Notes under the pieces: model-generated
Told to the model about the DNA's origin: nothing
The model's input: only the letters and a program-made list of their open reading frames with translations
Database searches by the model: none
In this document: one piece after another, positions 7,109 through 15,324 of the stretch
How positions within the stretch are numbered: the stretch's first letter is position 1
How the letters are laid out: each line of letters starts with the position of its first letter
Translations under genes and position numbers: made by a program
Origin: Roseomonas sp.
GTDB lineage: Bacteria > Pseudomonadota > Alphaproteobacteria > Acetobacterales > Acetobacteraceae
Direction: 5' to 3'
Assembly: GCA_020249775.1 (NCBI GenBank)
Contig: JADCFA010000014.1
Location: 1-40,626, forward strand
Length of the DNA stretch: 40,626 nucleotides

Positions 7109-9026
7109 TTGGTCTGTTCGGCTGATCGCCCTGGTGGTCGCCAGTCTGAAGCGTGGTTCCTTGTGTTGGTCCGGGCGCTTGCGCGAGCAGCGCGTGCTGT
7201 ATGGCTGTCGCTTATCAAAGGCGAAGATCGCCTTGATGGTGGCGCTGGATCGGATTTGGTGAGCTATGCGGATCTTATGTCATCTAACCAAGCCGTCACA
7301 GTTGATCTCGTAATCCAGAGGGCTTTTGGAGCGGGCGGCAACGATACGCTGGTTAGTGTTGAAGGTGCTCTGACAGGTGCCGGCAATGACAGCGTGCTTG
7401 GTGACGCCTTGGCGAATATGCTCGCTTCTGGTAGCGGTAATGACACCATAGTGGCCAGCGGTGGTAATGACATTGTCAATGGCGGATTTGGCGAAGACAG
7501 CATTAACGGTGGTGCTGGCGTAGATTCATTGAGCTACGCGGGTCTATGGTCGCCCAGTCAGGCGGTGACGGTGGACTTAGTCGCGCTCAGGGCGACGGGT
7601 GCCGCGGGTAATGACACGCCGTTAAGCATCGAAAATGTGGTCACTGGCGCCGGCAATGACACCATCATGGCCAATGGCGGCGATGACACGATCAATGGCG
7701 GGTTTGGAGAGGATCGCATTGATGGTGGCGCCGGTTTGGATGTGTTGGGCTACGCAGACCTTACCGCGCCAGGCCAAGCGGTGACGGTTGATCTTGTAGC
7801 GCTGCGCACCATGGGCGTTGCTGGCAATGATACGTTGATCGGCATTGAGAATATCCTGACTGGCGCCGGTAACGATAGTCTGGTGGGTGATAGCCTTGCG
7901 AACATGCTTTTGTCTGGCGCTGGAAACGACACAATCTCTGGCGGCGAGGGTAATGACACGCTTGATGGTGGCTCTGGTGTGGATTTGCTGAGCTACGCAA
8001 GTCTCTCAGTGCCGGGACAAGCGGTGACGGTGGATCTGGCCTTACTTAGGACTAACGGCGCTGCAGGCAATGATGTGCTCGCCGGCATCGAGAATGTCTT
8101 GACTGGGGCTGGTGATGATAGCTTGCTCGGTGATGGGTTTGGCAATGAACTCTCATCCGGAAATGGTGATGATACAATTCAGGGCGCCGGTGGAGACGAT
8201 ACAATCGTAGCCGGTTTCGGGCGCCACTCTATCGATGGTGGTGTTGGCCTTGACTGGCTCAGCTACGCGGACCTTGTGTTGTCGAACCAAGCGGTGACCA
8301 TTGATCTTGCTGCGATGCGCGCTTCCGGCACCAGCGGCAATGATACCCTGGCCGGTCTAGAAAATGTGCTAACTGGTGCTGGCAATGATAGCCTTCTTGG
8401 CGATCTTCTTTGTGGTCTTTGGTAGCAATGGAGCCGATGTTCTAGTTGGTGGTGCTGGTGATCACACGCTGAGCGGCGGTAATGATAGTGATACCCTTGG
8501 CGGCGAAAGCGGCAGCGACAGCCTATTTGGCGAAGGCGGGAATGACACTCTTGCTGGCGATGAGGGCGCCGACACGCTGATTGGCGGCGATGGCGCTGAT
8601 GCTGCTTCGGGTGGCAACGGTATCGAATGCCTGCTGGGTGGCGAGGGCAATGACACGCTGAGTGGTGGCAATGACAGCGACATGCTTGGCGGGGATAATG
8701 GCGGCGACAGCCTGTTTGGTGATACCGGGAATGACACCCTTGCTGGCGATGAAGGCGATCACACTCTGGTCGGTGGGCTTGAAAATGATGATCTTGCTGG
8801 CGGCAGCGGCGCTGATAGCTTGCTTGCTGGCGACGGAAATAACACGCTGACCGGTGAGCTGGACAATGATGCTCTTGCTGGCGGCGATGGCGCCGATAGC
8901 TTGTTTGGTGGCGATGGTACGCGCCTCGAACAGGTGGCCGCCGAGGCGAACGAGTTGCTGGCATGGCAGTACGGCGTGCCGCGAGACAAGCCGAGGCGCT
9001 TACGTGTCGGCGACCAGATCATTTGA
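7109..9026 (+). pseudogene. RTX (haemolysin-type Ca2+-binding repeat) protein gene, frameshifted and missing its 5' end
   Basis: From about 7220 the translation is almost entirely glycine- and aspartate-rich nonapeptides of the GGxGxDxxx type (for example LDGGAGSDLVSYADL), the calcium-binding beta-roll of type I-secreted proteins. The first frame stops at 8423-8425 in ...SLLGDLLCGLW. The repeat pattern resumes directly in another frame (FGSNGADVLVGGAGDHTLSG) and runs to 9026, so a one-base shift happened near 8400-8420. The first 35 or so residues from 7109 do not look like protein, so the real N-terminus is probably lost. The last 30 residues (from TRLEQVAAEANELLAW) are not RTX and lack an obvious type I secretion signal. 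No hlyD/hlyB transporter genes are nearby. Most likely a decaying remnant. Confidence 0.8.
7261..8400 (+). repeat. Tandem long repeats built from 27-bp RTX units
   Basis: The segment coding S-Y-A-[DGS]-L plus about 8 residues, then QAVTVDL, recurs five times, starting at 7261, 7531, 7747, 7990 and 8260. The spacings are 270, 216, 243 and 270 bp, i.e. 10, 8, 9 and 10 times 27 bp. The long units therefore differ by whole RTX nonapeptides. Each contains a hydrophobic cap segment, an LTGAGNDS motif and a run of glycine-rich nonapeptides. Confidence 0.85.
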
Positions 9027-9432
9027 GTCCCGTTGACAGTTTGGCCAAAGGCGCATCCGGCCCTTCGTGCGCTTCAGACGTCGCGGCTGGATCAATTGTC
9101 CGGTCGAATTGGGGGGGGCCTCGGTGACGCTATTTCCGGATTTAGTGACACCTTCCCTCAGGGGGAATCCATCCTTCAGTAGTTGCGAGTTCATGACCTA
9201 GGTTGGGCTACGGTCGAACGCCGAGATCAATCTGATACCGCGCACCGCTGCGTCAGCAGCGAAATGTTGCTGGGCGCTGCCAGGGTGTAGCGCGGCATCA
9301 CGCGGCAATGCGCAGCCTCCTGCAAAGCCATTCGGGACGAAGCAGATTTTGGCGTTTAGGCGCTGGCTCCCAGCACGACGCATCGCTCTCAAATCAACAC
9401 ACGGCTCAAAAAATGTCTGTTTACGACATCTA
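9027..9432. other. Gene-free spacer
   Basis: About 400 bases between the end of the RTX frame and the promoter of the antitoxin gene. Short open frames exist on both strands, but none shows recognisable motifs, a ribosome-binding site or continuity with neighbours. It may hold eroded sequence, in keeping with the broken genes on either side. Confidence 0.4.
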
Positions 9433-9476
9433 TTGACATATGGGCTGCAGGCCCAATAATAGTCATGAACGGAGAG
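9433..9476 (+). promoter_or_regulatory. Promoter, palindromic operator and RBS of the parD-like gene
   Basis: A TTGACA -35 box (9433-9438) and AATAAT -10-like box (9455-9460) have 16-bp spacing. Between them lies an inverted repeat, TGGGC-TGCAG-GCCCA (9441-9455), well placed as the operator for autorepression, which ParD ribbon-helix-helix proteins usually exert. A GGAGAG ribosome-binding sequence precedes ATG 9482. The promoter is a pattern match only. Confidence 0.55.
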
Positions 9477-9481
9477 CGCCT

Positions 9482-9754
9482 ATGCCCAATGTAAACCTTG
9501 GTCCCCACTTCGACCGCTTTGTGCAGGAAAAACTGGCGGAGGGCCGCTACCAAAATGCCAGCGAAGTTATCCGCGCAGGCCTGCGCTTGCTTGAGGATGC
9601 CGAAGCAACCAATCTCGAGCGCCGCGCCGTCATACGCGCCGAGCTTGCGGAACGCGCTAATGATGGCCGCCCATCCCAGCCCGCCGCCCGTGTCTTCGAA
9701 GACCTTCGCGCCCATCACCAAAGGCAGGTGAAGGCCGAAACGCATGGCGCTTAG
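9482..9754 (+). CDS. ParD-family (ribbon-helix-helix) antitoxin
   Basis: A 90-residue protein typical of type II antitoxins of the ParD/CC2985 family. The N-terminal DNA-binding strand and helices read MPNVNLGPHFDRFVQEKLAE, then GRYQNASEVIRAGLRLLED, followed by a charged helix that would wrap the toxin. ATG 9482 has a good GGAGAG site; the frame opens earlier at 9440 but without support. The parE-like toxin frame starts inside its last codons (ATG 9744). Because that toxin carries an in-frame stop, this gene is probably an antitoxin without a functional partner, kept perhaps by recent loss of the toxin or by action on related toxins elsewhere. Confidence 0.85.
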   Translation: MPNVNLGPHFDRFVQEKLAEGRYQNASEVIRAGLRLLEDAEATNLERRAVIRAELAERANDGRPSQPAARVFEDLRAHHQRQVKAETHGA

Positions 9755-10058
9755 CGTCTGCTTCCACCCTGCGGCACGCACATAGCTTTTCAAACTTTAC
9801 GATTACATCGCTGCCGAGGCCGGCCGCGACCGTGCGGGCAGATTCATCGACCGCATTGAGGCCAGTTGCCTTAGCCTAGGCAGCTTCCCAGAAATGGGCC
9901 GCAAGGCAGAAGACCTTGGCCTCGGTTTTCGCCTGCATCCTTTCGAACGGCGTGCAGTGATCATCTATCGCGTTACACCCGAGGCCGTTGAGATCCTCGG
10001 CATCTATTACGGAGGCCGCGACTTGGCCGCCCTCTCAGAGTTGCCAGCGGGCGAGTAG
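9744..10058 (+). pseudogene. ParE-family toxin gene with in-frame TAG
   Basis: Read from ATG 9744, which overlaps the antitoxin gene by 11 bases, the translation is MALSVCFHPAART-stop, then LFKLYDYIAAEAGRDRAGRF in the same frame. It ends with FRLHPFERRAVIIYRV and EILGIYYGGRDLAALSELP before a TAG at 10056-10058. This is a complete ParE/RelE-superfamily toxin of about 104 codons apart from the TAG at codon 14 (9783-9785), where a single base change from CAG would restore Gln. No good internal restart follows closely, so no full toxin is expected unless a suppressor tRNA reads the amber codon. Confidence 0.8.
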
Positions 10059-10395
10059 CAGTCCCGTCCTCGAACGGCTTGTACCGTCAGACCCAAGTCC
10101 CTCCCCTGCCCTGCTGCGTCCGCGCCCTTCTGGCCCAGGCATATCCGCCGCATCTGCTGCGGAAGATTGAAATGCTATTATCGGCAGGAGTTCCGGTTTG
10201 CCACTGCAGCAGGATGCTGCTGATGATTCCCAATTTGCTCGCTGAGCTTGTCCGCTATCGAGAACGCGACGGCGCCAAGCCGCGCTCGTAAATGTTCAAG
10301 ACCGAGCTCCTGAAGCGCTCATCACTCCCTGGCAGCGTGTCGGCAGAGGTTACATGCGTCATCAGATCCTGCTTGTGGATCTACAGAAGCGGCCT
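10059..10395. other. Gene-free spacer
   Basis: About 340 bases between the toxin pseudogene and the end of a TctC-type gene transcribed towards it. A 70-codon frame on the plus strand (10079-10291) has no start signal or recognisable motif and I do not call it a gene. No terminator hairpin with a T-run was evident. Confidence 0.35.
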
Positions 10396-11373
10396 TCAGT
10401 CAATCTGGGCGCCAGAAGCCTGTACAATTGGTGCCCAGACTGCCACCTCGCGCCGCATGAAGCTGTCATAATCAGCAGGACCCAGTGGCCAAGGTTCCGC
10501 GCCAAAATCGCGTACACGCTGGGCGATGGTAGCATCCTGCAGCGCCGTAACGACTTCTGCGCCCAGTCTCTCACGAATGGCCATCGGAACCCCCGCAGGC
10601 GCAGTGACGCCATACCATGACGAGACATCAAAATCCGGAACGCCCTGCTCTTGGAGCGTTGGCACCTCTGGCATCGTGCTCGAACGTTGCGCAGTGGAGA
10701 CGCCCAGCGCCTTTAGGAGCCCTCCCAATACCTGCAGACGAGAGGATGGGGCAGCGCCAATAGCGAATAGAGTCTCCCCATTCAACACGGCAGCCATTGA
10801 CGGAGCAGTTCCGCGATAGGGTACATGCTGCACCTCGATCCCCATGCGCATGCCGAACAAAACGCCAGCAAGATGAGATGATGTGCCGGACCCGGCAGAA
10901 GAAAAATTTGCGCGTGCGGGATTCTGCCTACAGTAATTCGCCAATTCCTGAACTGAACTGATTGGGCTATCGCCCTTGATGATCAGAACATTAGGCATGC
11001 CCGCGATACGCGCCACACCAGGCAGGTCCTTCAACGGGTCAAAGGACAAACGGCGGTAAAGCGACGGCCCGATGCCATGAGAGGCGATTTGATTGATGTA
11101 ATAAGTGTAGCCGTCCGGCGCTGATCGCGCAGCCACCTCCGCGCCAAGCATTCCTCCAGCCCCTGGACGCGGATCGATGATGATAGGCTGCCCCAACCGT
11201 TCTCGCAGACGGTTCTCAAGCATACGAAGCAGAATATCGGAGTCACCCCCTGAAGCCCCGCCAATGACGAAGCGAAGGGGTTTATTCGGCCAGGTGCCTT
11301 GGGCCCAGACAAAAGGGGCGCATAGGGGACTTAAGCCCGCCAACAGGATCGTCCGACGGGTTGTCATGATCAT
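10396..11373 (-). CDS. Bug/TctC-family periplasmic solute-binding protein
   Basis: A 325-residue protein with an N-terminal export signal (TTRRTILLAGLSPLCAPFVW) and the standard fold of tripartite tricarboxylate transporter receptors. It has WPNKPLRFVIGGASGGDSDI near the mature N-terminus, IIIDPRPGAGGMLGAEVAAR, and the second-domain motif HVPYRGTAPSMAAVLNGE. Such proteins bind carboxylates or related small organics in the periplasm. Its ATG overlaps the stop codon of the upstream tctC paralogue (ATGA at 11370-11373), so the two are co-translated. No tctA/tctB membrane genes are present, as is common for amplified Bug families. The ligand is unknown. Confidence 0.9.
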   Translation of the reverse strand: MIMTTRRTILLAGLSPLCAPFVWAQGTWPNKPLRFVIGGASGGDSDILLRMLENRLRERLGQPIIIDPRPGAGGMLGAEVAARSAPDGYTYYINQIASHGIGPSLYRRLSFDPLKDLPGVARIAGMPNVLIIKGDSPISSVQELANYCRQNPARANFSSAGSGTSSHLAGVLFGMRMGIEVQHVPYRGTAPSMAAVLNGETLFAIGAAPSSRLQVLGGLLKALGVSTAQRSSTMPEVPTLQEQGVPDFDVSSWYGVTAPAGVPMAIRERLGAEVVTALQDATIAQRVRDFGAEPWPLGPADYDSFMRREVAVWAPIVQASGAQID

Positions 11374-12350
11374 TCAGCCTTCAGGTCGAGTGAGCGGATC
11401 AAAGGCACCCAGCGATTGCGGTCTTCTTCAAGATAACGCTGGCCGGTCGCCGCATCATGCGGCCGCAAAATGACGAGGCCAGAGGGTTCGAAGTGCGTCC
11501 GCAGGTCGCCGCGCGCCAGGATGCGATTTGTCGCTTCGCGCAAGCGCTCAACGATCGGTGTTGGCGTTGCGCGTGGAAGCGCAAGGCCATACCAGCCTAA
11601 GGCCTGAAACCCTGCGTATCCACTCTCGGCTACGGTCGGCACACCAGGGAGGATAGAAAGTCTTTCGGCGGAGGTCATCGCCAAGGGTATTACGCGACCT
11701 GACTGGATGCTGGTCATCGCGCCGGAGACGACTTCAGCCATCATCTGCACATCACCGCCCACCACCGCGAGCATCGCCTGGGCACTACCAGGGTATGGAA
11801 CATGGACCAGTTGGATATTGGCCGCTCTGGCGAACATTTCACCTGCCAAATGCAGCGAAGTAGCGACGCCTGCCGAGGAAAAATTTATCTTGCCAGGATT
11901 GGCACGAGCGTAAGCAACCAGATCCGACAGGGTACGTACCGGGAGTTGTAGGTTCACAATAAAGACAATAGGTACCTCAGCCATGATTGAAACCATAGTG
12001 AAGTCTCGAACGGGATCATATGAAAGATTATTCGGTCGTAGCGCTGGATTGAGCACATAGGTCGTGCCAGTGCCTAAAAGCATCGTGTAGCCATCGGGCC
12101 GCGCCGTTGCCACGGCCTGGGCACCAATTGCCGTGCCTGCGCCCCCTCGATTTTCAACGATTACTGGCTGGCCGAATTCCCGAGACAGCTCCTGAGCAAA
12201 GGCTCGCCCCAGAATATCGTTCGTTGCCCCAGGCGGGAACGGGACCACCACCCGCAGCGGACGATCCGGATATTGGGCTTTTGCCGGAAAGCTTAGCGCC
12301 GCCAGACTCAATAAAATAATTGTGTATATCGGTTTCCTGAAGCGAATCAT
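11370..12350 (-). CDS. Bug/TctC-family periplasmic solute-binding protein (second paralogue)
   Basis: A 326-residue receptor with a classical signal peptide (IYTIILLSLAALSFPAKAQ), then YPDRPLRVVVPFPPGATNDI, VIVENRGGAGTAIGAQAVAT and LVHVPYPGSAQAMLAVVGGD. It is clearly diverged from the paralogue immediately downstream, so the pair is not a recent duplication and may bind different ligands. It lies 36 bases downstream of the flavin monooxygenase gene on the same strand, suggesting a three-gene operon in which uptake receptors are paired with an oxidative enzyme. Confidence 0.9.
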   Translation of the reverse strand: MIRFRKPIYTIILLSLAALSFPAKAQYPDRPLRVVVPFPPGATNDILGRAFAQELSREFGQPVIVENRGGAGTAIGAQAVATARPDGYTMLLGTGTTYVLNPALRPNNLSYDPVRDFTMVSIMAEVPIVFIVNLQLPVRTLSDLVAYARANPGKINFSSAGVATSLHLAGEMFARAANIQLVHVPYPGSAQAMLAVVGGDVQMMAEVVSGAMTSIQSGRVIPLAMTSAERLSILPGVPTVAESGYAGFQALGWYGLALPRATPTPIVERLREATNRILARGDLRTHFEPSGLVILRPHDAATGQRYLEEDRNRWVPLIRSLDLKAE

Positions 12351-12386
12351 GTTCTAGCTATCCTCCCAGCTCATTTGTTTCTTTGA

Positions 12387-13460
12387 TCATTCTGCCGCTG
12401 CAAGTTCTCGGTCGATCTCAAGCGCCCCTTGCTTGACCATAGGAATGAGCTCACGACCAAACTCGGTGGTATCTTCCAAAGGATCGAAGCCGCGGATGAG
12501 AAAGGAGGAGACACCCAGCCGGTAATACCGCAGCATCGCATCAGCGACTTGGCGTGGGGTTCCCACTAGGCATGTGGTGTTACCCTTAGCGCCGGTTGCC
12601 TTAGCGATGGGCAACCAAAGCCTTTCGTCATGCACATCGCCCCTTTCGGCGATTTTCAGCATGCGTTCTGCCGATTTATCCTGAGCGCGCTTTGGCAAAC
12701 CTGCATTTTCGATGTCGTAGAGTACGCGACGCGCCTTGTCCCAGGCCTGCCCTTCTGTTGGGGCAATAATCGGTCGAAAGGAAACATTGAAACTTGGTGT
12801 TCGGCCAAATTTTACAGCACGCTGGCGAAAATCAGCGATACGCTCCGATGTTTCCTTCAATGGCTCGCCATAAATCGCATAGACGTCACAGTGCTCAGCG
12901 CCCATCTGAAGTGCTCCCTCAGACGAGCCACCGAAAAACAGCTTTGGGTAAGGCTTTTGCAGCGGCTTCACGGCAGACCAGGCGCCTTTGAAGCGATAAT
13001 ACTGTCCGGTATGATCGAATGGCTCTGGCGAGGTCCAAATCCGCCTGATTACACTCAAATATTCGGCGCCGCGTTCATATCGGGCTTCCTTACCCAGGAA
13101 ATCACCTTCACTTTCCTGCTCCTGGTCGGTAACGCCCGCGATGATGTGTACTGACAATCGTCCATCAGACAGATGGTCAAAGGTGGCGGCAGCGCGTGCT
13201 GCCAGGGATGGCGACACGATGCCCGGGCGATGCGCCACAAGATAGGAAAGCGTCTTGGTATGCGCCGCAGCGTGCGAGGCGACGTTAAAGCCCTCTGCTG
13301 AGGATGAGTAATAGCCAACCAAGACCTGATCAAAGCCCGCCGCTTCATGCTTCTGGGCAAACTCACGCAAAAAGGGTGCGGACACGCCACCGGCGATGAC
13401 ATGGAGCGTGGTGCCTTTTGGTGGCTCCACACCGATCATTCCAATAATCCAAGCAGGCAT
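12387..13460 (-). CDS. LLM-class flavin-dependent monooxygenase (SsuD-like)
   Basis: A 357-residue bacterial-luciferase-like enzyme, nearest in pattern to FMNH2-dependent alkanesulfonate monooxygenases. Visible features are the TIM-barrel segments FAQKHEAAGFDQVLVGYYSS, LSYLVAHRPGIVSPSLAARA, DHLSDGRLSVHIIAGVTDQE and PKLFFGGSSEGALQMGAEHC, and a C-terminal TTCLVGTPRQVADAMLRYYR. Family members cleave C-S or other bonds with O2 and reduced flavin supplied by a separate reductase; no reductase gene is visible here. First gene of a minus-strand operon with two TctC receptors and divergent from a LysR regulator, an arrangement typical of a substrate-inducible catabolic unit. A sulfonate substrate is an inference from family resemblance. 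Confidence 0.85.
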   Translation of the reverse strand: MPAWIIGMIGVEPPKGTTLHVIAGGVSAPFLREFAQKHEAAGFDQVLVGYYSSSAEGFNVASHAAAHTKTLSYLVAHRPGIVSPSLAARAAATFDHLSDGRLSVHIIAGVTDQEQESEGDFLGKEARYERGAEYLSVIRRIWTSPEPFDHTGQYYRFKGAWSAVKPLQKPYPKLFFGGSSEGALQMGAEHCDVYAIYGEPLKETSERIADFRQRAVKFGRTPSFNVSFRPIIAPTEGQAWDKARRVLYDIENAGLPKRAQDKSAERMLKIAERGDVHDERLWLPIAKATGAKGNTTCLVGTPRQVADAMLRYYRLGVSSFLIRGFDPLEDTTEFGRELIPMVKQGALEIDRELAAAE

Positions 13461-13566
13461 GTGGTTTCCTTCCCTAAGCTGCGTGGCAGCCCGACCTTTC
13501 CTTGATCCGCATCAATCTTTGACTGCGCCAAACGCAGAAACAAACGAATATTTTTGGGCTTATCTA

Positions 13567-13581
13567 ATCGATTTTTTCGAT
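13567..13581. promoter_or_regulatory. Candidate LysR operator (T-N11-A dyad)
   Basis: The inverted repeat ATCGA-TTTTT-TCGAT lies between the divergent monooxygenase operon and the LysR gene. It contains the T-N11-A core (T at 13568, A at 13580) expected of LysR-type binding sites. Its place about 50 bases before the regulator start fits autoregulation combined with control of the divergent operon. Pattern match only. Confidence 0.5.
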
Positions 13582-13631
13582 GTTATGCTCCGCACGGCCT
13601 TATTCGAACCGGCCTGAGTGTTGGAGAGCGC

Positions 13632-14534
13632 ATGAATTTAAAGCAGCTTGAGGCGTTTCTGGCGATTTCCCGCCATGGGGGATTCATTGAAGCAGCAGAG
13701 CGGCTGAATCTCACACAATCTACCGTGTCAGCACGTATCAAGGAGCTGGAGCAGGATTTGGGAGTACTGCTCTTTGATCGCTCACGGCGGCAAATTCAAC
13801 TCACGCCTAAGGGAAGAGAGTTGCTGGATTATGCGGTACAAGCCGTCGCGCTGCAGCGTGAAATCAAGCAGCAGATTGGTTCTGCGGAAGCCATTTCCGG
13901 CGTTTTCCGTGTCGGTGTCGCGGAACTAATCGCCGTAACATGGCTTCCACAATTCGTGGCCTCTGTGCGTGAACACTACCCAGCAGTGACGCTTCAATTT
14001 GAGGTCACGATGAACCCTACCATGCTGGATGGTCTACGGTCTGGGAGTTTGGATTTGGCACTGATGATCCATACTGGATCAGCGCCGGATCTTGTGGCGC
14101 AGAATCTGGGTTCCGTACCATTTGCCTGGATGGCTGGCGTAGGCTTCAAGCTGCCAAAGGGCAAATTAGCAATCGACGACCTCAAGCGACTGCCGATCAT
14201 CTATCAGAGCGCTGACTCATTCATGAACCAATTCATGAGTTCAATGCTTCACCCTGAAGGCTCCAGCCGTCGTAGTGGCACTTCATGCAATAGCCTTGCC
14301 GCCCGAGTCTCTCTAATTTCGGCTGGCCTTGGGGTTAGCCTCATGCCGCTGAATACATTGAACACAGCACCGGGTAAGGGGCGGCTGCGCATTGTCCCGA
14401 CAAATCCACGTCAGGTGGATATCAGTTATGATGCCGTCTGTACGAAAATGCATAATTCCGCAGCGTTATGTATGCTGATGGAATTGGCAGTGCAGGCGAG
14501 CACCTTCAAGAAAGAAGCACAAAATTCTCGATGA
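13632..14534 (+). CDS. LysR-family transcriptional regulator
   Basis: 300 residues starting at ATG 13632, behind a GGAGAG site; the longer open frame from 13554 is rejected. The N-terminal winged helix-turn-helix is clear: MNLKQLEAFLAISRHGGFIE, then AAERLNLTQSTVSARIKELE and LFDRSRRQIQLTPKGRELLD. The remaining 210 residues form the effector-binding domain (GVFRVGVAELIAVTWLPQFV). Divergent transcription from the monooxygenase/tctC operon strongly suggests that it regulates that operon in response to the substrate or a metabolite. Confidence 0.9.
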   Translation: MNLKQLEAFLAISRHGGFIEAAERLNLTQSTVSARIKELEQDLGVLLFDRSRRQIQLTPKGRELLDYAVQAVALQREIKQQIGSAEAISGVFRVGVAELIAVTWLPQFVASVREHYPAVTLQFEVTMNPTMLDGLRSGSLDLALMIHTGSAPDLVAQNLGSVPFAWMAGVGFKLPKGKLAIDDLKRLPIIYQSADSFMNQFMSSMLHPEGSSRRSGTSCNSLAARVSLISAGLGVSLMPLNTLNTAPGKGRLRIVPTNPRQVDISYDAVCTKMHNSAALCMLMELAVQASTFKKEAQNSR

Positions 14535-14577
14535 ACGGGGATTCTTTCTCAATCAACACTCATAACACTCATGTCGC

Positions 14578-14641
14578 GATGAGCCAAACTCCTCCGTTAT
14601 TCAAATCGCCAATTTGGTCCCATAGACGCTGACGCCGGACA
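14578..14641 (+). repeat. Dispersed TGT-ended repeat, copy A
   Basis: A 64-base copy of a sequence also present at 25472-25544 (same strand) and 39629-39701 (opposite strand). All copies share the core TCAAATCGCCAATTTGGTCC with small variations. The outer end reads ...GCCGGACA here, i.e. TGTCCGGC on the other strand. The frame of the truncated SDR gene begins exactly at this end, so the repeat probably marks the terminus of a mobile element that deleted the 5' part of that gene. Compared with copies B and C it lacks the last 9 bases. Confidence 0.75.
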
Positions 14642-15199
14642 GGCGTATCCATCCTGCGCCCCGATGCCGAAACCCGCCTGCCTAGCCTTGAGGAGCTCAG
14701 CGCACCTGTCTGGAATCGCTTTTTTGCGATTAATGTCACGGCCCCAATGCTGTTGACGCGTGCTGCCGTGCCAATGATGCGTGAGGCTGGCTGGGGAAGG
14801 ATCATCAATAACACCACCTCCTTCCGCACAATGCTGCGCGTATTGCCCTATGGCGCCACCAAAGCGGCGCTGGAGGCCAGCTCGGCAGTGTGGGCAGCGG
14901 AGTTGGCTGGCAGCGGCATCACGGTGAATGTGCTGATCCCTGGTGGCCCCACTGATACGCCTTTCATTGGTGCCGAGTCAGGCTGGGCCAGGGATGCGAT
15001 GCTAAGGCCAAGCGTCATGGGCCCACCCTTGGCTTGGCTTGTCTCCGACGCAGCAGGGGATTTCACGGGCCAGCGCATCATCGCGGCACGTTGGGACAAC
15101 AGCCTTACGGGCGCGGAAGCCGCAGCCCGGGCTGGCCGCGCCATTGGCTGGCCCGAGCTTGGCGCAGACGCAGTTTGGTTGACTGCAAAAAATTCTTAG
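14633..15199 (+). pseudogene. Short-chain dehydrogenase/reductase, 5'-truncated
   Basis: The readable protein begins at about 14642 (ILRPDAETRLPSLEELSAPV). It carries the C-terminal two thirds of a classical SDR: the NVTAPMLLTRAAVPMMRE helix, the strand GWGRIINNTTS with the catalytic Ser region, YGATKAALEASSAVWAAELA with the YxxxK pair, and SGITVNVLIPGGPTDTPF. The N-terminal NAD(P)-binding TGxxxGxG segment is absent, because the frame starts at the end of dispersed repeat copy A. An internal ATG at 14747 could start translation but would give a protein without a cofactor site. Probably inactive. Confidence 0.8.
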
Positions 15200-15324
15200 G
15201 GCCCCAATTTTTCAGCGGCAATCCTGACCTTTATTATCTCGTATCCCCCGGGATGAACTGGAACGTTCTGGATCTTCGCGGAATATTTGAAGCTTGATTC
15301 TTTACCGGAAGCGAGGCCTCGCGC

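Noticed and set aside
7109-9026. Possible CRISPR-like or satellite repeat array
   Set aside because: The repeats keep reading frame, have lengths that are multiples of 27 and encode GGxGxDxxx motifs, so they are RTX coding repeats.
10079-10291. 70-codon plus-strand frame after the toxin pseudogene
   Set aside because: No ribosome-binding site, no recognisable motif and unusual composition; too little support.
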